Below, piece after piece: positions 53,344 to 63,173 of a stretch of 64,000 bases of DNA. The DNA is taken from positions 1-64,000 of the forward strand of contig JAECUM010016788.1 of NCBI GenBank assembly GCA_016617855.1. Direction: 5' to 3'. The translations under genes and the position numbers were made by a program. The stretch comes from Megalonaias nervosa. Taxonomy: Eukaryota; Mollusca; Bivalvia; Unionida; Unionidae. The first letter of the stretch is position 1, and each line of letters opens with the position of its first letter. The notes under the pieces are model-generated. The model was given only the letters and a program-made list of their open reading frames with translations. It was not told where the DNA came from and made no database searches.

Positions 53344-54432
53344 TAAATATGGCCCTAAGATGATTGTGTTCATTTCTGTTACCGTGTTTTTGTCACCATA
53401 TTGTCATCATTTTTTACCTTCATGCTTTTAGTCTTGAGGTTACATTTGTTCCTCAGTGCATTCATAATTGCTGCAGCCATCAGGTTTTCTCTGTGTACAT
53501 ACATTGACAATATCACTGTTTGCTTGCTTCATTAGATGTTTGTTTTTGACTCTTTCATTTAATATGAAAACTTAAATAATACAAGAGGGCAGTAGTAAAC
53601 ACTTTTTTTCAATGTTTTGTTAAATATCACCAAACGTACAGATGTTTCATTTATAATCTATTCATATATCAAATTCTGGGCCACTGACATCAAATTGTAC
53701 TTGCTTAACAAAATTTAAACTTCTCTTTTTCTTTGGGGATTTTATCAAAATTGGCAATTTCAAATGAACATTTACCATGTTTCTTAAAGGAGTATTGGGC
53801 ACTCACCTTCGGCCATCACCTACCCTGATCTTCTTTCAAGTAATGTACCAATCAGAACATCCATGTCTCTTTCCAGTTAAAGTCAGATAACCTCAAGTAT
53901 CTTGTACTTACCAAATTGGTCACTTTTTGGGCAGACGAAAATCTGTGTGGATATGCAAAGAATAGATCCTCATGAAATATAGATATCGAAAATAACAATA
54001 GAAAACAATTTGCCATGAATGAAATACAAACACTTAAAATTTTTGTTGTTTTTCATAACGATTTTTAATGAAAAAGATTGAAGAAACCATTAGGTTTTGT
54101 AAGGCTCCCCATGTTGCTATTTATGACCTGCCTGTCATAGAGTCATTGCGATATACGTGAAATTATTATGATGTAATTACAATAATGAGCTTAATGGCAG
54201 TTCAGAATGTCCGACATTCACATCAGTTCTTTCTCTAGCATGTGAAGTGGAGATGATAGTCTGATTGGTACTACTCTACCAGATCTTTATTAATAAAGAT
54301 TTCTAGCAAACAAACAAACCCTCATCTTCCTGTGTTATAGATTGTGTGCATGTTATACAGAGATATGTATTCTACTAGTGTAGCTTTTGGAAGGGTTCAC
54401 CTCAGAGTTAAGTAACATGAAAACATCAGTTA

Positions 54433-54605
54433 CTGTATATACTCGCTTATAAGATAAGTCCAACTGCAAAACTGCACAGACCCAGATCTGCCATCGAATA
54501 ATGTGACAGATCTGGGTCTATGCAATTTGTTAGGATTAATCAGTAGAGCAAACAATGTAGTCCCTGATCTGCAGTTGTATTATACATATAAGTGAATATA
54601 TGTGG
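54433..54605 (-). mobile_element. Nested-palindrome MITE, inverted, second hairpin shortened
   Basis: TA flanks on both sides (54431-54432, 54606-54607). Starts CTGTATATACTCGCTTATAA. The first hairpin is complete (GACCCAGATCTGCCATCG ... CAGATCTGGGTC), the spacer reads TTTGTTAGGATTAATCAGTA, and the other hairpin is reduced. Confidence 0.75.
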
Positions 54606-54644
54606 TAATAGTTGCTGTGATATAAATTTGCTACTGGTTTCAAG

Positions 54645-54737
54645 TTAGGATGTACCAGTTAAGAATTACTTGTCATTAGGATGTACGAGTTAAGGGTTGC
54701 TTGTCATTAGGATGTACGAGTTAAGGGTTGCATGTAA
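54645..54737. repeat. 31-bp tandem repeat, three units
   Basis: TTAGGATGTACGAGTTAAGG then GTTGCTTGTCA, three times. Confidence 0.8.
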
Positions 54738-54953
54738 GTGATTGTTTTTGAGAAGGGCATTCATAGTAAAATAATGCAGATGTTGACTAATTGTGTTATT
54801 AAAAAAAGCTTTACTGAAAAGAATGAGCAGATGTAAAGAAATGATGTTTCCAAAGTTAAAGGTAGGACAAGACCAGCCATTGTAATGAAAGGGGGAAGAA
54901 AAGCTTATATCCAGTCTGTTTCTGTGCAAGTCCATGATAATATGGCTGTTGGA

Positions 54954-55055
54954 TCATACTCACAAACTTGAGTACAGCTGCAAACTGCTCAGACCGAAAT
55001 CTATCATCACATAATTATGTACAGTGGGGCTCGACTTGTAGACTAATATATACAG
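54954..55055. mobile_element. Nested-palindrome MITE, single-hairpin form, decayed
   Basis: ATACTCACAAACTTGAGTAC leads into CTGCAAACTGCTCAGACCG; the right arm GGGGCTCGACTTGTAGAC ends at TATATACAG followed by TA. The hairpin's second strand is deleted. Confidence 0.5.
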
Positions 55056-55509
55056 TAATGCATTTTATTTTGTTTGGTTGCAATATGCACTATTTTCGTA
55101 TGTGAAACTAAGTAATTTCCACAATACTTTTATATTCAAATCTTAAAGTGAAACATTTTCCGTGTTTTCATGAAAAAAGGAACTTCAGAGCTCACTAATG
55201 CTGCTAATGGCAGTGATAGAAGCAAATCTGAAACAAATATATCCATTCATCGCTGTCCTGGAAACAGTTTGGATGTTAGTTTTAGGTTTGCCCTTCAAGT
55301 TTTGCTCAGAATATTTCTTCTTCTGAGTAGAGGCATTATGGAAACATTCTGACCTATGACCTATCATGAAGACATAACGTATTACCTCATTTTAACTGCA
55401 GAATTGCAAGTTAAATCACTTTTCTGGTTTATTTCTAATTTTTTTTGTACATTTCATCATATCAGTTAGTCTTGACATTCACCGACTCATCGGAAATACA
55501 GTTTGTATG

Positions 55510-55635
55510 CCATATGTACTTGCTTATAAATGGAGTCCAGCTGGATACAACATAGACCCTGACCTGCCAGCACATTATACAGCAGCAGACCTGGGTCTGT
55601 CTAGTTGAAATCCACTTATAAGTATGTATATACAG
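55510..55635. mobile_element. Nested-palindrome MITE, single-hairpin form
   Basis: 126 bp starting CCATATGTACTTGCTTATAA and ending AAGTATGTATATACAG before TA. One hairpin only (GACCCTGACCTGCCAGCACA ... GCAGACCTGGGTC). Confidence 0.7.
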
Positions 55636-55778
55636 TAATGTATTGTCCACTGTAATACACTATTAATTAAGATCACCTTTACTGTTTGTGATTTGGTTTT
55701 GTCAGTTAAAGCAGTAACATTGCTAAGAGCAACAGTACTTTATGATAAAAAAATAACTTAATTCTGTCCTATTTATTA

Positions 55779-55906
55779 CCATATATACTCGCTTAAAAGT
55801 TGAGTCCAAACCCAAACTGCACAGATCAAGATCTGCTGTCACATTATGTGATGACATGGTCTATATTGTTTGCATTTGGACTCTATTTATAAGTGAATAC
55901 ATATTG
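55779..55906. mobile_element. Nested-palindrome MITE, single-hairpin form
   Basis: 128 bp flanked by TA (55777-55778, 55907-55908). Starts CCATATATACTCGCTTAAAA. One hairpin with CpGs replaced by TpG/CpA (GCTGTCACATTATGTGATGA). Confidence 0.75.
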
Positions 55907-56215
55907 TAGTTTTGATTTGCTCTGTGGCTGATCACTTTCAGCATATTTTTGATGGACACATTGTACCTAACTTCATTTTTTTTCTTCAGTCAAATGATTA
56001 ATGATAGTTTTAAAATTTGTTTTGATAGTTGCCAAATAATGACTAGTCCTGTGTTAACTCAAAATGGACATTCTCCAAACTGCCAGTGTCCCTCTAATTG
56101 TAACTAATCCCCATGTTTTAATCATTATAGGGAACTGTGGGACATAAATGACAGCTCAGCCAAAGTGCAACACTGACTCTGGTACAGACAGTGGAGATTC
56201 ATATCCGCTATTCCA

Positions 56216-56867
56216 TACTGTGCTGACTGGTTAGTGCTCTCACTGTTGTCAGATCTGTCATTACATGCTGCCCTGACACAGGGCCTTCACTGTTATCAGA
56301 TCTGTCATTACATGCAGTGCTGACTGGTAGGGCCTTCACTGTTATCAGATCTGTCATTACATGCCATGCTGACTGGTTAGTGCTCTCACTGTTGTCAGGT
56401 CTGTCATTACATGCTGCCCGGACACAGGGCCTTCACTGTTATCAGATCTGTCATTACATGCTGTGCTGACTGGTTAGGTCTCTCACTGTTGTCAGATCTG
56501 TCATTACATGCTGTCCTGATTAGTGGGGCTTCACTGTTATCAGATCTGTCATTACATGCTGTTCTGACTGGTAGGGCCTTCACTGTTGACAGATCTGTCA
56601 TTACATGCTGTACTAACTGGTAGGGCTTTCACTGTTTTCAGATCTGTCATTACATGCTGTGCTGACTGGTAGGGCCTTCACTGTTGTCAGATCTGTCATT
56701 ACATGCTGTGCTGACTGGTAGGGCCTTCACTGTTAACAGATCTGTCATTACATGCTGTGCTGACTGGTAGGGCCTTCACTGTTGTCAGATCTGTCATTAC
56801 TTGCTGTGCGGCCTGGTAGGGCTTTCCCTGTTGTCAGATCTGTCATTACATGCTGCCCTGACTGGTT
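56216..56867. repeat. 49-bp minisatellite, about 13 units
   Basis: Each unit carries CAGATCTGTCATTACATGCT then GTGCTGACTGGTAGGGCCTT and CACTGTTGT. Period is 47-50 bp. It abuts a partial nested-palindrome MITE at 56880. Confidence 0.85.
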
Positions 56868-56879
56868 CGGGCCTAAACA

Positions 56880-56968
56880 TTATCAGTAGCATGGTCTCAT
56901 ATCTGCAAGTATATAGTACAGCAGATCTGGGTTGACACTGTTTGCAGTTTGGGTGACCATTATAAATG
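56880..56968. mobile_element. Nested-palindrome MITE, right half, abutting a minisatellite
   Basis: Contains GCAGATCTGGGTTGACACTG, TTTGCAGTTTGGGTGACCA and a decayed terminus (TTATAAATGTA). It directly follows the 49-bp minisatellite and precedes another copy by a few bases. Confidence 0.5.
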
Positions 56969-56974
56969 TACCTA

Positions 56975-57091
56975 CCATATATACTTACATACAAGTTCAA
57001 TTGAACTGCAGACAGCATAGACTTGTGCTATCGACTGATACGGGTCTGTATTGTTTGCAGTTGAACCTGACTTGGACATGAGTATATATGG
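56975..57091. mobile_element. Nested-palindrome MITE, single-hairpin form
   Basis: 117 bp flanked by TA (56973-56974, 57092-57093). Starts CCATATATACTTACATACAA and ends ATGAGTATATATGG. The single hairpin is shortened (AGACTTGTGCTATCGACTGA). Confidence 0.75.
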
Positions 57092-57947
57092 TAGTGTTTT
57101 TACGCTAGAGAGTAAGAAATTGTACCTTCCATTCATTAAATAAAATCTTGATAATTTCAGCATGATAAATAGTACAGATACAGAACCTTAAACAATTACT
57201 ACTTGGTTTTTAGAATCATTTTTCAGTTTTTCATGTTTCCATTTTATATCAAAATCTAATTGCAGTATTGCAAATAATAATCTTGTTCTTTCATGCATTA
57301 TTAATCCGTACAAACCTTAATATTTGACATCTAAAAAACTGACCATTTGGGGCGGGGGGTCGTTTTGAACAAGAATTTTGTGTTTACCTCAGGATAATGC
57401 CATTTTGTTTTTGTTTTCTTCAAATAATATTAATGCACAGGTTTTCTCCAAAAGTTGGAGAACGAATATTATGTTCAAGCAATTTAGGTGTTGGACTTTT
57501 TTTCTTTTTCTTCTCCTAAATCCCATCTCCCCACCCCCATACCACCCCGAAATTAAATGGTGTGTCCCTAATTTCTTTGTACGGAGTTCTTTGCACTACA
57601 CATTTGCAAATTGTAGGTACACAAGCGAACTATAATGATTACTTTCACCTGTAGTGAATTCATACAAACTTTTCCCTTCAGCTCAGTACTTTGAATTTGA
57701 TGTATTCCAATAAAAATTAGCTCGTCATTAATGGATGATGTTACAGCATCATCAGATATAACTAAAACATTGTGCACAGTCACCTGTTGATTGTTGAATA
57801 TATAGATATATATAGATATATTGTATATACTAGATTACTTGCTTAAAAAGTGCTGTTATATAAAATGTTTATATGTGATACAAAAAACTCGATGTATATA
57901 AAATCAAGTTTTCTGTTGGATGAAGTTGTTTATTGATATTTATACTG

Positions 57948-57950
<3 letters not shown>

Positions 57951-57982
<32 letters not shown>

Positions 57983-57999
57983 CTCCTCCTCTCTCTCTC
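57951..57999. repeat. (CT)n(CCT)n microsatellite
   Basis: CT run interrupted by CCT units. A GGT/GTT repeat follows at about 58118. Confidence 0.9.
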
Positions 58000-58414
58000 A
58001 TGCACACATCATGCCCTCGTACACAAATACCTTGGTATTTTATGCACTGCTCAGTTCTGTTTCTCATTTTTTTGTCTTGCCTGCAAAGCAGCTATCAGTT
58101 TTCTGATGGTGTAGTTGGTGGTGGTGGTGGTGGTGTTGTTGAGGCATTTTTACATAAAGCAGCATTCTTTTGAAACTATTGTGTTACAGTCGTGAAATTT
58201 TTTTGGTTCATTATGGGGAATGTTACTGCTAGCAGTAATAGGTCACATTGATCTACCTTTATGTTTAGGGCTAGGAATCGGGGTCAGCACATGGAATTCT
58301 GAATTTATGTACTATTTTCTCTCACAAAAGTTGGCAAAACCCTATACGATACTCGTTTTTATCATTAATTCAAGCAGCTAGACAAAGAGCAAAGACTGAT
58401 GTACCTGGCATGTG

Positions 58415-58665
58415 TTGTTGTTGTTGTTGTAGGGTTTAACGCCATTTTTCAGCACAAGATAGGCTACACATGACGGCCAATATTAATGGTGGAGGAAGAA
58501 CCCTGGAAAACCCAGGGAAGAACCACCGACCCACGAGAAGCTACTGGCAGGCTTTCTCACGTACCCATGTTAGCCGAGCCTGAGTCTCGAACCCACGCAG
58601 ACAGAGGTGAGATGGCAGTGATCCGTAATGGTGAGCGTTTTAGACCACTTGGCCACTCGGGCCCC
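58415..58665 (-). mobile_element. SINE-A, full length, 11-bp target duplication
   Basis: 251 bp flanked by CCTGGCATGTG (58404-58414, 58666-58676). The minus strand has the head CCGAGTGGCCAAGTGGTCTA, B box GGTTCGAGACTCAGGCTCGG, body CTTCTCGTGGGTCGGTGGTT and a (CAA)n tail after GGCGTTAAACCCTAC. The long gap between the boxes suggests a class II tRNA (Leu/Ser) ancestor. It still has many CpGs, so it is a recent insertion. Confidence 0.9.
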
Positions 58666-58797
58666 CCTGGCATGTGTAGCTTGAAAGTCAAATGTATCAA
58701 AAGTTCATGCTAATAAGTAGAAAATATTCAGCAACAGCTGTTTCTATTATTTATGCAAATTCCAAAGATTTCCACTTGGGTGGAATTTTGTTATTTA

Positions 58798-58883
58798 ACA
58801 AGAAAGTATCATGTTAAAGTCAGACTCTTGATAATTTTTAACAAGAAAGTATCATATTAAAGTCGGACTCTTGATAATTTTAA
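58798..58883. repeat. 43-bp tandem duplication
   Basis: ACAAGAAAGTATCATGTTAA and AGTCAGACTCTTGATAATTT repeat twice with three differences. Confidence 0.75.
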
Positions 58884-59091
58884 GCAGCTTTGTCATTAGC
58901 ACATTACTGGAATGTTTTGTTGTGCCACTTCAATTTTTCAGCAGAGTCGTCAGCTGTCATGTTACTAGTCTAGCCATGTTGCTTACTTGATAAAGAAGTC
59001 TAGTAAGCAGTAACTATCTTTTGACAATGTTCTCGAAGCAAACAAAATTTTTATTTGATGAGGAGGGTTTTGTACAAATACTGGTATTAGA

Positions 59092-59280
59092 GTGCTCCAT
59101 TTCATGGAGCATTCATTAAATATCAATGCTTTTATATATGGAGCAGTCCTTAAATATTGATGGTTTCATACATGAAGAATTCCTTAAATATCAATGTATA
59201 CATGGAGCATTCCTTAAATATCAGTGCTTGTATACATGGACCATTCCTTAAATATCAGTGATTTTATATATGTATTTAAT
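59092..59280. repeat. Minisatellite of 33-40 bp, about five units
   Basis: Units TTCCTTAAATATCAATGCTT plus TATACATGGAGCA repeat with drift near the downstream edge of the CpG-depleted block. Confidence 0.7.
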
Positions 59281-60021
59281 TTCGTGAATCATCAACTGAA
59301 TCGGCTTTAAGACACTAAAACTGACCACTGCATATGATGCAAACACAACAGCAAAGAATGTACCTACAGATCTGAGGTCACTGATCATGGTGCATTCTGT
59401 TATTTTATGTTCCACTACATTATTTTAAAGATGGCCTGGAGATCATAAAACTCGGAGCTTGAGCATGGAATCAAGTTTTCATCCCGAGCCAATCAAAAGT
59501 GGCATTACAAAATTGAAGTCATTTATGACTGGCTGATACAAAATCGCAAACTCCTTGTCAAGGTAAAGCATTTTGTGATTTCTAGGCAAGATCTTTGTGC
59601 TCATGGCAGTTCAGTATGATATGCACACAAGAAGTTAAGGCGTGGATCAGGGTACTCGACTATCTTCTTTCCAGTTCAGTTTGTATAGATTCTCAGTTAT
59701 TGTAATATGGGCCATTGTGACTTTAGATGCAGAAGACAAGATGCTGTGCCCTACTTGTTAGCTTAGCATTGCCTTCTCTTTTGTATAATATTTCCTATGT
59801 TGTTGGAAATATCTCATTCTGGTTAACAATTTCACAAAAATTGGATTCTAAAAAGTTGAGTTAAAACAATCTGTCATGATATATTAAACAACTTTGTATA
59901 ATTTAGGCAACCGTATTTGGAAGGGTTTATCATAAACATGTATAATTCAAGTTTACGTTTAGTGGAGACTGTACACCCTCCCCCCATATGTTGTGGTGCC
60001 ATACATACATACATACATACA

Positions 60022-60802
60022 AATCAAACGTGATGTATATCATTTAAGACATACATTCACACATTAACAGTTTGTATCCGAAGTAATACACGTAATTCCT
60101 GCAATACATATGTGTTACATTCTAACCATTAAATCCGAACACATTAATATCAATGAAATATTGTATGACATTCTTACAATACATGAATCGTATAACATTC
60201 TAGATAATTAATGATTAACTTCTGAACTCAAGGAAAATTATAGTATGAATTTAAAACGAATAAATTCAACAAATAATTACAAACATACATCAATGAGCAT
60301 AAAGGATTCGATTAAGACAATACCTTGTGCTTTCCCGAGATTAGCTCCTGTTTCTATGAAGCCGAATCCTCTCTTTCCCGTGTCGCCCCCTAGAAGAATT
60401 ATTTAACAAAAAATTACTTATTAATTTCCTTGGATTCCCTCAGACTTCCCTTTGGCAGAAAACATGGACTGCCGAATTTCTCAAGGCATTGAATTTCGCC
60501 TGGGAAATACACCCTGTCAATAGTCCGCCTTTATTAATAACTATTCCTGGACAATTTCATTTTATGACATATTTTCAATGGCCCAATGTTGTTTCTGGCT
60601 TGTCATTTCCTCCACTCTACGTTAACATGTATTAGACCGTTATCCTAGTGGGCCCTAATTAAAATCCCCAAACAGAGCATAGATTAACCATCGCAATCTA
60701 CCAGTTTATTGCGAGCTTAGCCCATACATCAATATTAGTGGTTACGTGTCACGCTGACCACGACAAAATATGCAGCAAGTAAACATCTACAAAAATATTG
60801 AT
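60022..60802. other. Non-coding, A-rich, CpG returning
   Basis: Composition changes from T-rich to A-rich here and CpG reappears. No gene or repeat recognised. Confidence 0.45.
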
Positions 60803-60836
60803 CATACATACATACATACATACATACATACATACA
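60803..60836. repeat. (CATA)n microsatellite
   Basis: Eight CATA units; a shorter run of the same motif lies at 60000-60021. Confidence 0.95.
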
Positions 60837-60883
60837 GTGTGCAATGATGAACAAATAATAGTTCATGAGCTTGATTTGGAAGC

Positions 60884-61010
60884 ATCGGTAAAAATATCTC
60901 GTGGAAGCGATATCTTACGTCGTGGCAATGAGATAATTATGACGTGTAGTCACGAGATACTACTATCTCGCGGCCATGACATAACATCTCATAGCCACGA
61001 GATAATCTTG
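60884..61010. repeat. Array of inverted ATCTCGTGG/CCACGAGAT motifs
   Basis: ATCTCGTGG, CACGAGATA, ATCTCGCGGCCATGACATA and AGCCACGAGATAAT alternate in both orientations over about 127 bp, able to form several short hairpins. Confidence 0.6.
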
Positions 61011-61515
61011 TTTTATATATGTACCTTCGATTCTGTCCTAGGTTGATTGGAATATATGTTAACAAGACTTGTCTGACAAATGGTTGTACAGACAGTTTGC
61101 GAATCTTGGCGATTCCTGAATTAAAGGATTAAGTCACAACCGTGAATCTAAAGTCTAATTACTTTTAGATGTAACTAAACGTACGACTCGTTCAAAACTC
61201 CAGAGTTATCACCAAGTATAGGTTTTTCAATTCAGACTGCTAGCATTTTCCATGAAGGTCAGTTGTTACTGGGGAGGGGTACGAAAAACACTTATTGCTG
61301 GTATTTAGTCTTACAAGGTCACAAAAGCTACGGGTAGGTTGTATAAAGTGGATGCTAGAAACCATATAGGAAAACAATGGTCGAGATAACAATGATTTCT
61401 GGGATTTTAATGACGGAATTTCTTTCATTAACACGGAGATGGCTGTCATTATTCTAGTATCTATAAAGTATATTACGAAATTTGCAAGAACCAGTCTGGA
61501 CAGATTACCAAATTA

Positions 61516-61745
61516 CAGTAGAACTTCGATTATCCAGCAACCGATTAACCGTCAGTCTGTTAACAATCAGGGCTTTGTACGTTAAGATATTAAAAACAGG
61601 TACATCTACATATGTAGATATTATGATTTTTTGATGACCCGGTCTATTCTATAATACTTTTAATGTACATATTCTAATATCCGTCTATTCTCATATCCGT
61701 CATGATCTTGGTCCCGCACCCTGACAGATAATCGAAGTTCTGCTG
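61516..61745. mobile_element. Tigger/pogo-type MITE with TA target site
   Basis: 230 bp. It starts CAGTAGAACTTCGATTATCC and ends in the complement of CAGCAGAACTTCGATTATCT, with TA on both sides (61514-61515, 61746-61747). The CAGTRGAAC...CGATTATCC terminus and TA duplication are characteristic of Tigger/pogo elements of the Tc1/mariner superfamily. The interior is non-coding. Confidence 0.75.
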
Positions 61746-61879
61746 TATAATCTTCAAGGGTCACACTGAAGAATGGAAAACTTAGTTGTAAGGTATACAA
61801 CAGCTCGTCTTCTCTATTTTCCTTTTTTTTTTTCTCTCTCATTTTCAATCTGTGTTTCTATCTTCTGTTTTATACCAGT

Positions 61880-62720
61880 ATTAAGTGGGTGACATTATCT
61901 GTTCATCCATCTGCCTGCTAACGTCCGCTTGTCTGGCCCGTAACTTTGGAACACTTTGAGCGATTTTAACGAGACTTGCCCAGGTAAAACATTATGACTC
62001 GACAGTGTGCATAATACCATAGCCACGTCCCCTATTACAACGTTATGGTCCAACAATGAAAATATTCTTTTACTTCTATCGCTGTATGGAGTATTACTTT
62101 TTAACCACAAAAGATACTATAATGGATCATGGGCTATTTAGCATTAAATACTACAGATGCACCTTCTATTGCAAGATCAAGGTAACGGCAAGGGAAAATG
62201 TATTTCTGTAACTTATACCCTCGTAAGAATTATAACATTTGAACTACTGAAATTACATGTAATTAATCTTGGCTCAAGGAGGTGAGGTGGCTCAGTGTTT
62301 AGTATTCTGGATTCGCGACCAAAAGGAAGCGGGTTCGAATCCTACATTGAATCAACCTAAGTCGGTTACTATGGCGTGTCCTTGGGCAAGGAATTTTATT
62401 CCAATTTCTTGGCATAAAATAACCTACTCGCGTTACCGTAACGTAAAGCACTATGGTCACGAAATCAACAACGAATCTTGGTTCAGGTATAAATTATGAC
62501 TCGATGGTATGTCGTGTTCCACCTTCCATAAGGTGAAGATCACCCTAAGGCAAATGGCAACTTGGACTTGGATCCTTGTCTTGAGTATAGCTTCAGAACC
62601 ACTGAAATTATTTTAATTAAACCTGAATCCGTTACAATGTGTCGCATATCTCCATGCATCAATGTCAACGACACGGCAAGAAAAATATCTAAGTTACTTC
62701 TGTCCATGTACAGGTATAAC
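61880..62720. repeat. Degenerate interspersed modules around a SINE
   Basis: Similar blocks recur: GAACTACTGAAATTACATG (about 62240) and GAACCACTGAAATTATTTT (about 62597); AAACATTATGACTCGACAGT (about 61986) and TAAATTATGACTCGATGGTA (about 62491). Probably an old repeat duplicated here and entered by the 62277 SINE. Confidence 0.35.
62277..62412 (+). mobile_element. SINE-C-like element with intact A and B boxes
   Basis: GGTGGCTCAGTGTTTAGTAT (A box), then GGAAGCGGGTTCGAATCCTA (B box), followed by ATGGCGTGTCCTTGGGCAAG. The tRNA-like head is 68 bp. No folding into a functional tRNA is expected because the acceptor stem does not pair. The 3' end is not resolved. Confidence 0.55.
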
Positions 62721-62911
62721 TTGAACAAATAAAGATATTTTAATAAAACTCTGTATATTTGGACTTGGCATTCTCTAATATATTAATAGGTCATTCACTT
62801 GCTCCAAGCTCAAGTTCACGATAAGGGATTATGTAAGTCCCTGACCTGCTTCCTTATCCACGACGTTACTTTGTAACCCTTACATATATTTTGATGGAAC
62901 TTCAAACAGAT

Positions 62912-63163
62912 TTGAGGGGCCCCGAGTGGCCGAGTGGTCTAAAGCGCTCACCGTTCCGGATCACTGCCATCTCACCTCTGTCTGCGTTGGTTCGAGTCCC
63001 AGGCTCGGCTAACATGGGTACGTGAGAAAGTCTGCCAGTAGCTTCTCGTGGGTCAGTGGTTCTTCCCGGGGTTTTCCAGGGTTCTTCCTCCACAATTTAT
63101 ACTGGCCGCCATGTATAGCTTATCTTGTGCTGAAAATTGGCGTTAAACCCTACAACAACAACA
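62912..63163 (+). mobile_element. SINE-A, full length, 10-bp target duplication
   Basis: 252 bp flanked by TCAAACAGAT (62902-62911, 63164-63173). Head CCCGAGTGGCCGAGTGGTCT, B box GGTTCGAGTCCC, body CTTCTCGTGGGTCAGTGGTT and GGGGTTTTCCAGGGTTCTTC, tail GGCGTTAAACCCTACAACAA. It is nearly identical to the 58415 copy on the other strand. Confidence 0.9.
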
Positions 63164-63173
63164 TCAAACAGAT

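Larger units (their letters stand above)
31600..59600. other. CpG-depleted domain, probable methylated transcription unit
   Basis: CpG nearly disappears here. Hand counts: 1 CpG in 45001-45600 and 3 in 51001-51600, against about 30 in 8701-9300 and about 29 in 23401-24000. Invertebrate gene bodies methylated in the germline lose CpG by deamination, so I read this block as the transcribed domain around Sprouty. CpG remains in the coding exon and in young insertions (41645-42336, 58415-58665). Both edges are gradual over about 1 kb. The block continues about 6.6 kb past the Sprouty poly(A) signal. Confidence 0.6.
57092..59990. other. CpG-poor flank downstream of Sprouty, function unclear
   Basis: Apart from a SINE, short repeats and a CT microsatellite, nothing is recognisable. 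Composition stays like the intron although the predicted Sprouty poly(A) signal lies 4 kb upstream. Confidence 0.4.

Noticed and set aside
57340..57580. Possible MITE with G-rich ends (GACCATTTGGGGCGGGGGG)
   Set aside because: The opposing end matches only over about six bases beyond the G/C run; no target duplication.
62912..63005. Possible tRNA-Leu/Ser gene
   Set aside because: A and B boxes are present but continue into a SINE body with tail and target duplication; it is a SINE head, not a tRNA gene.
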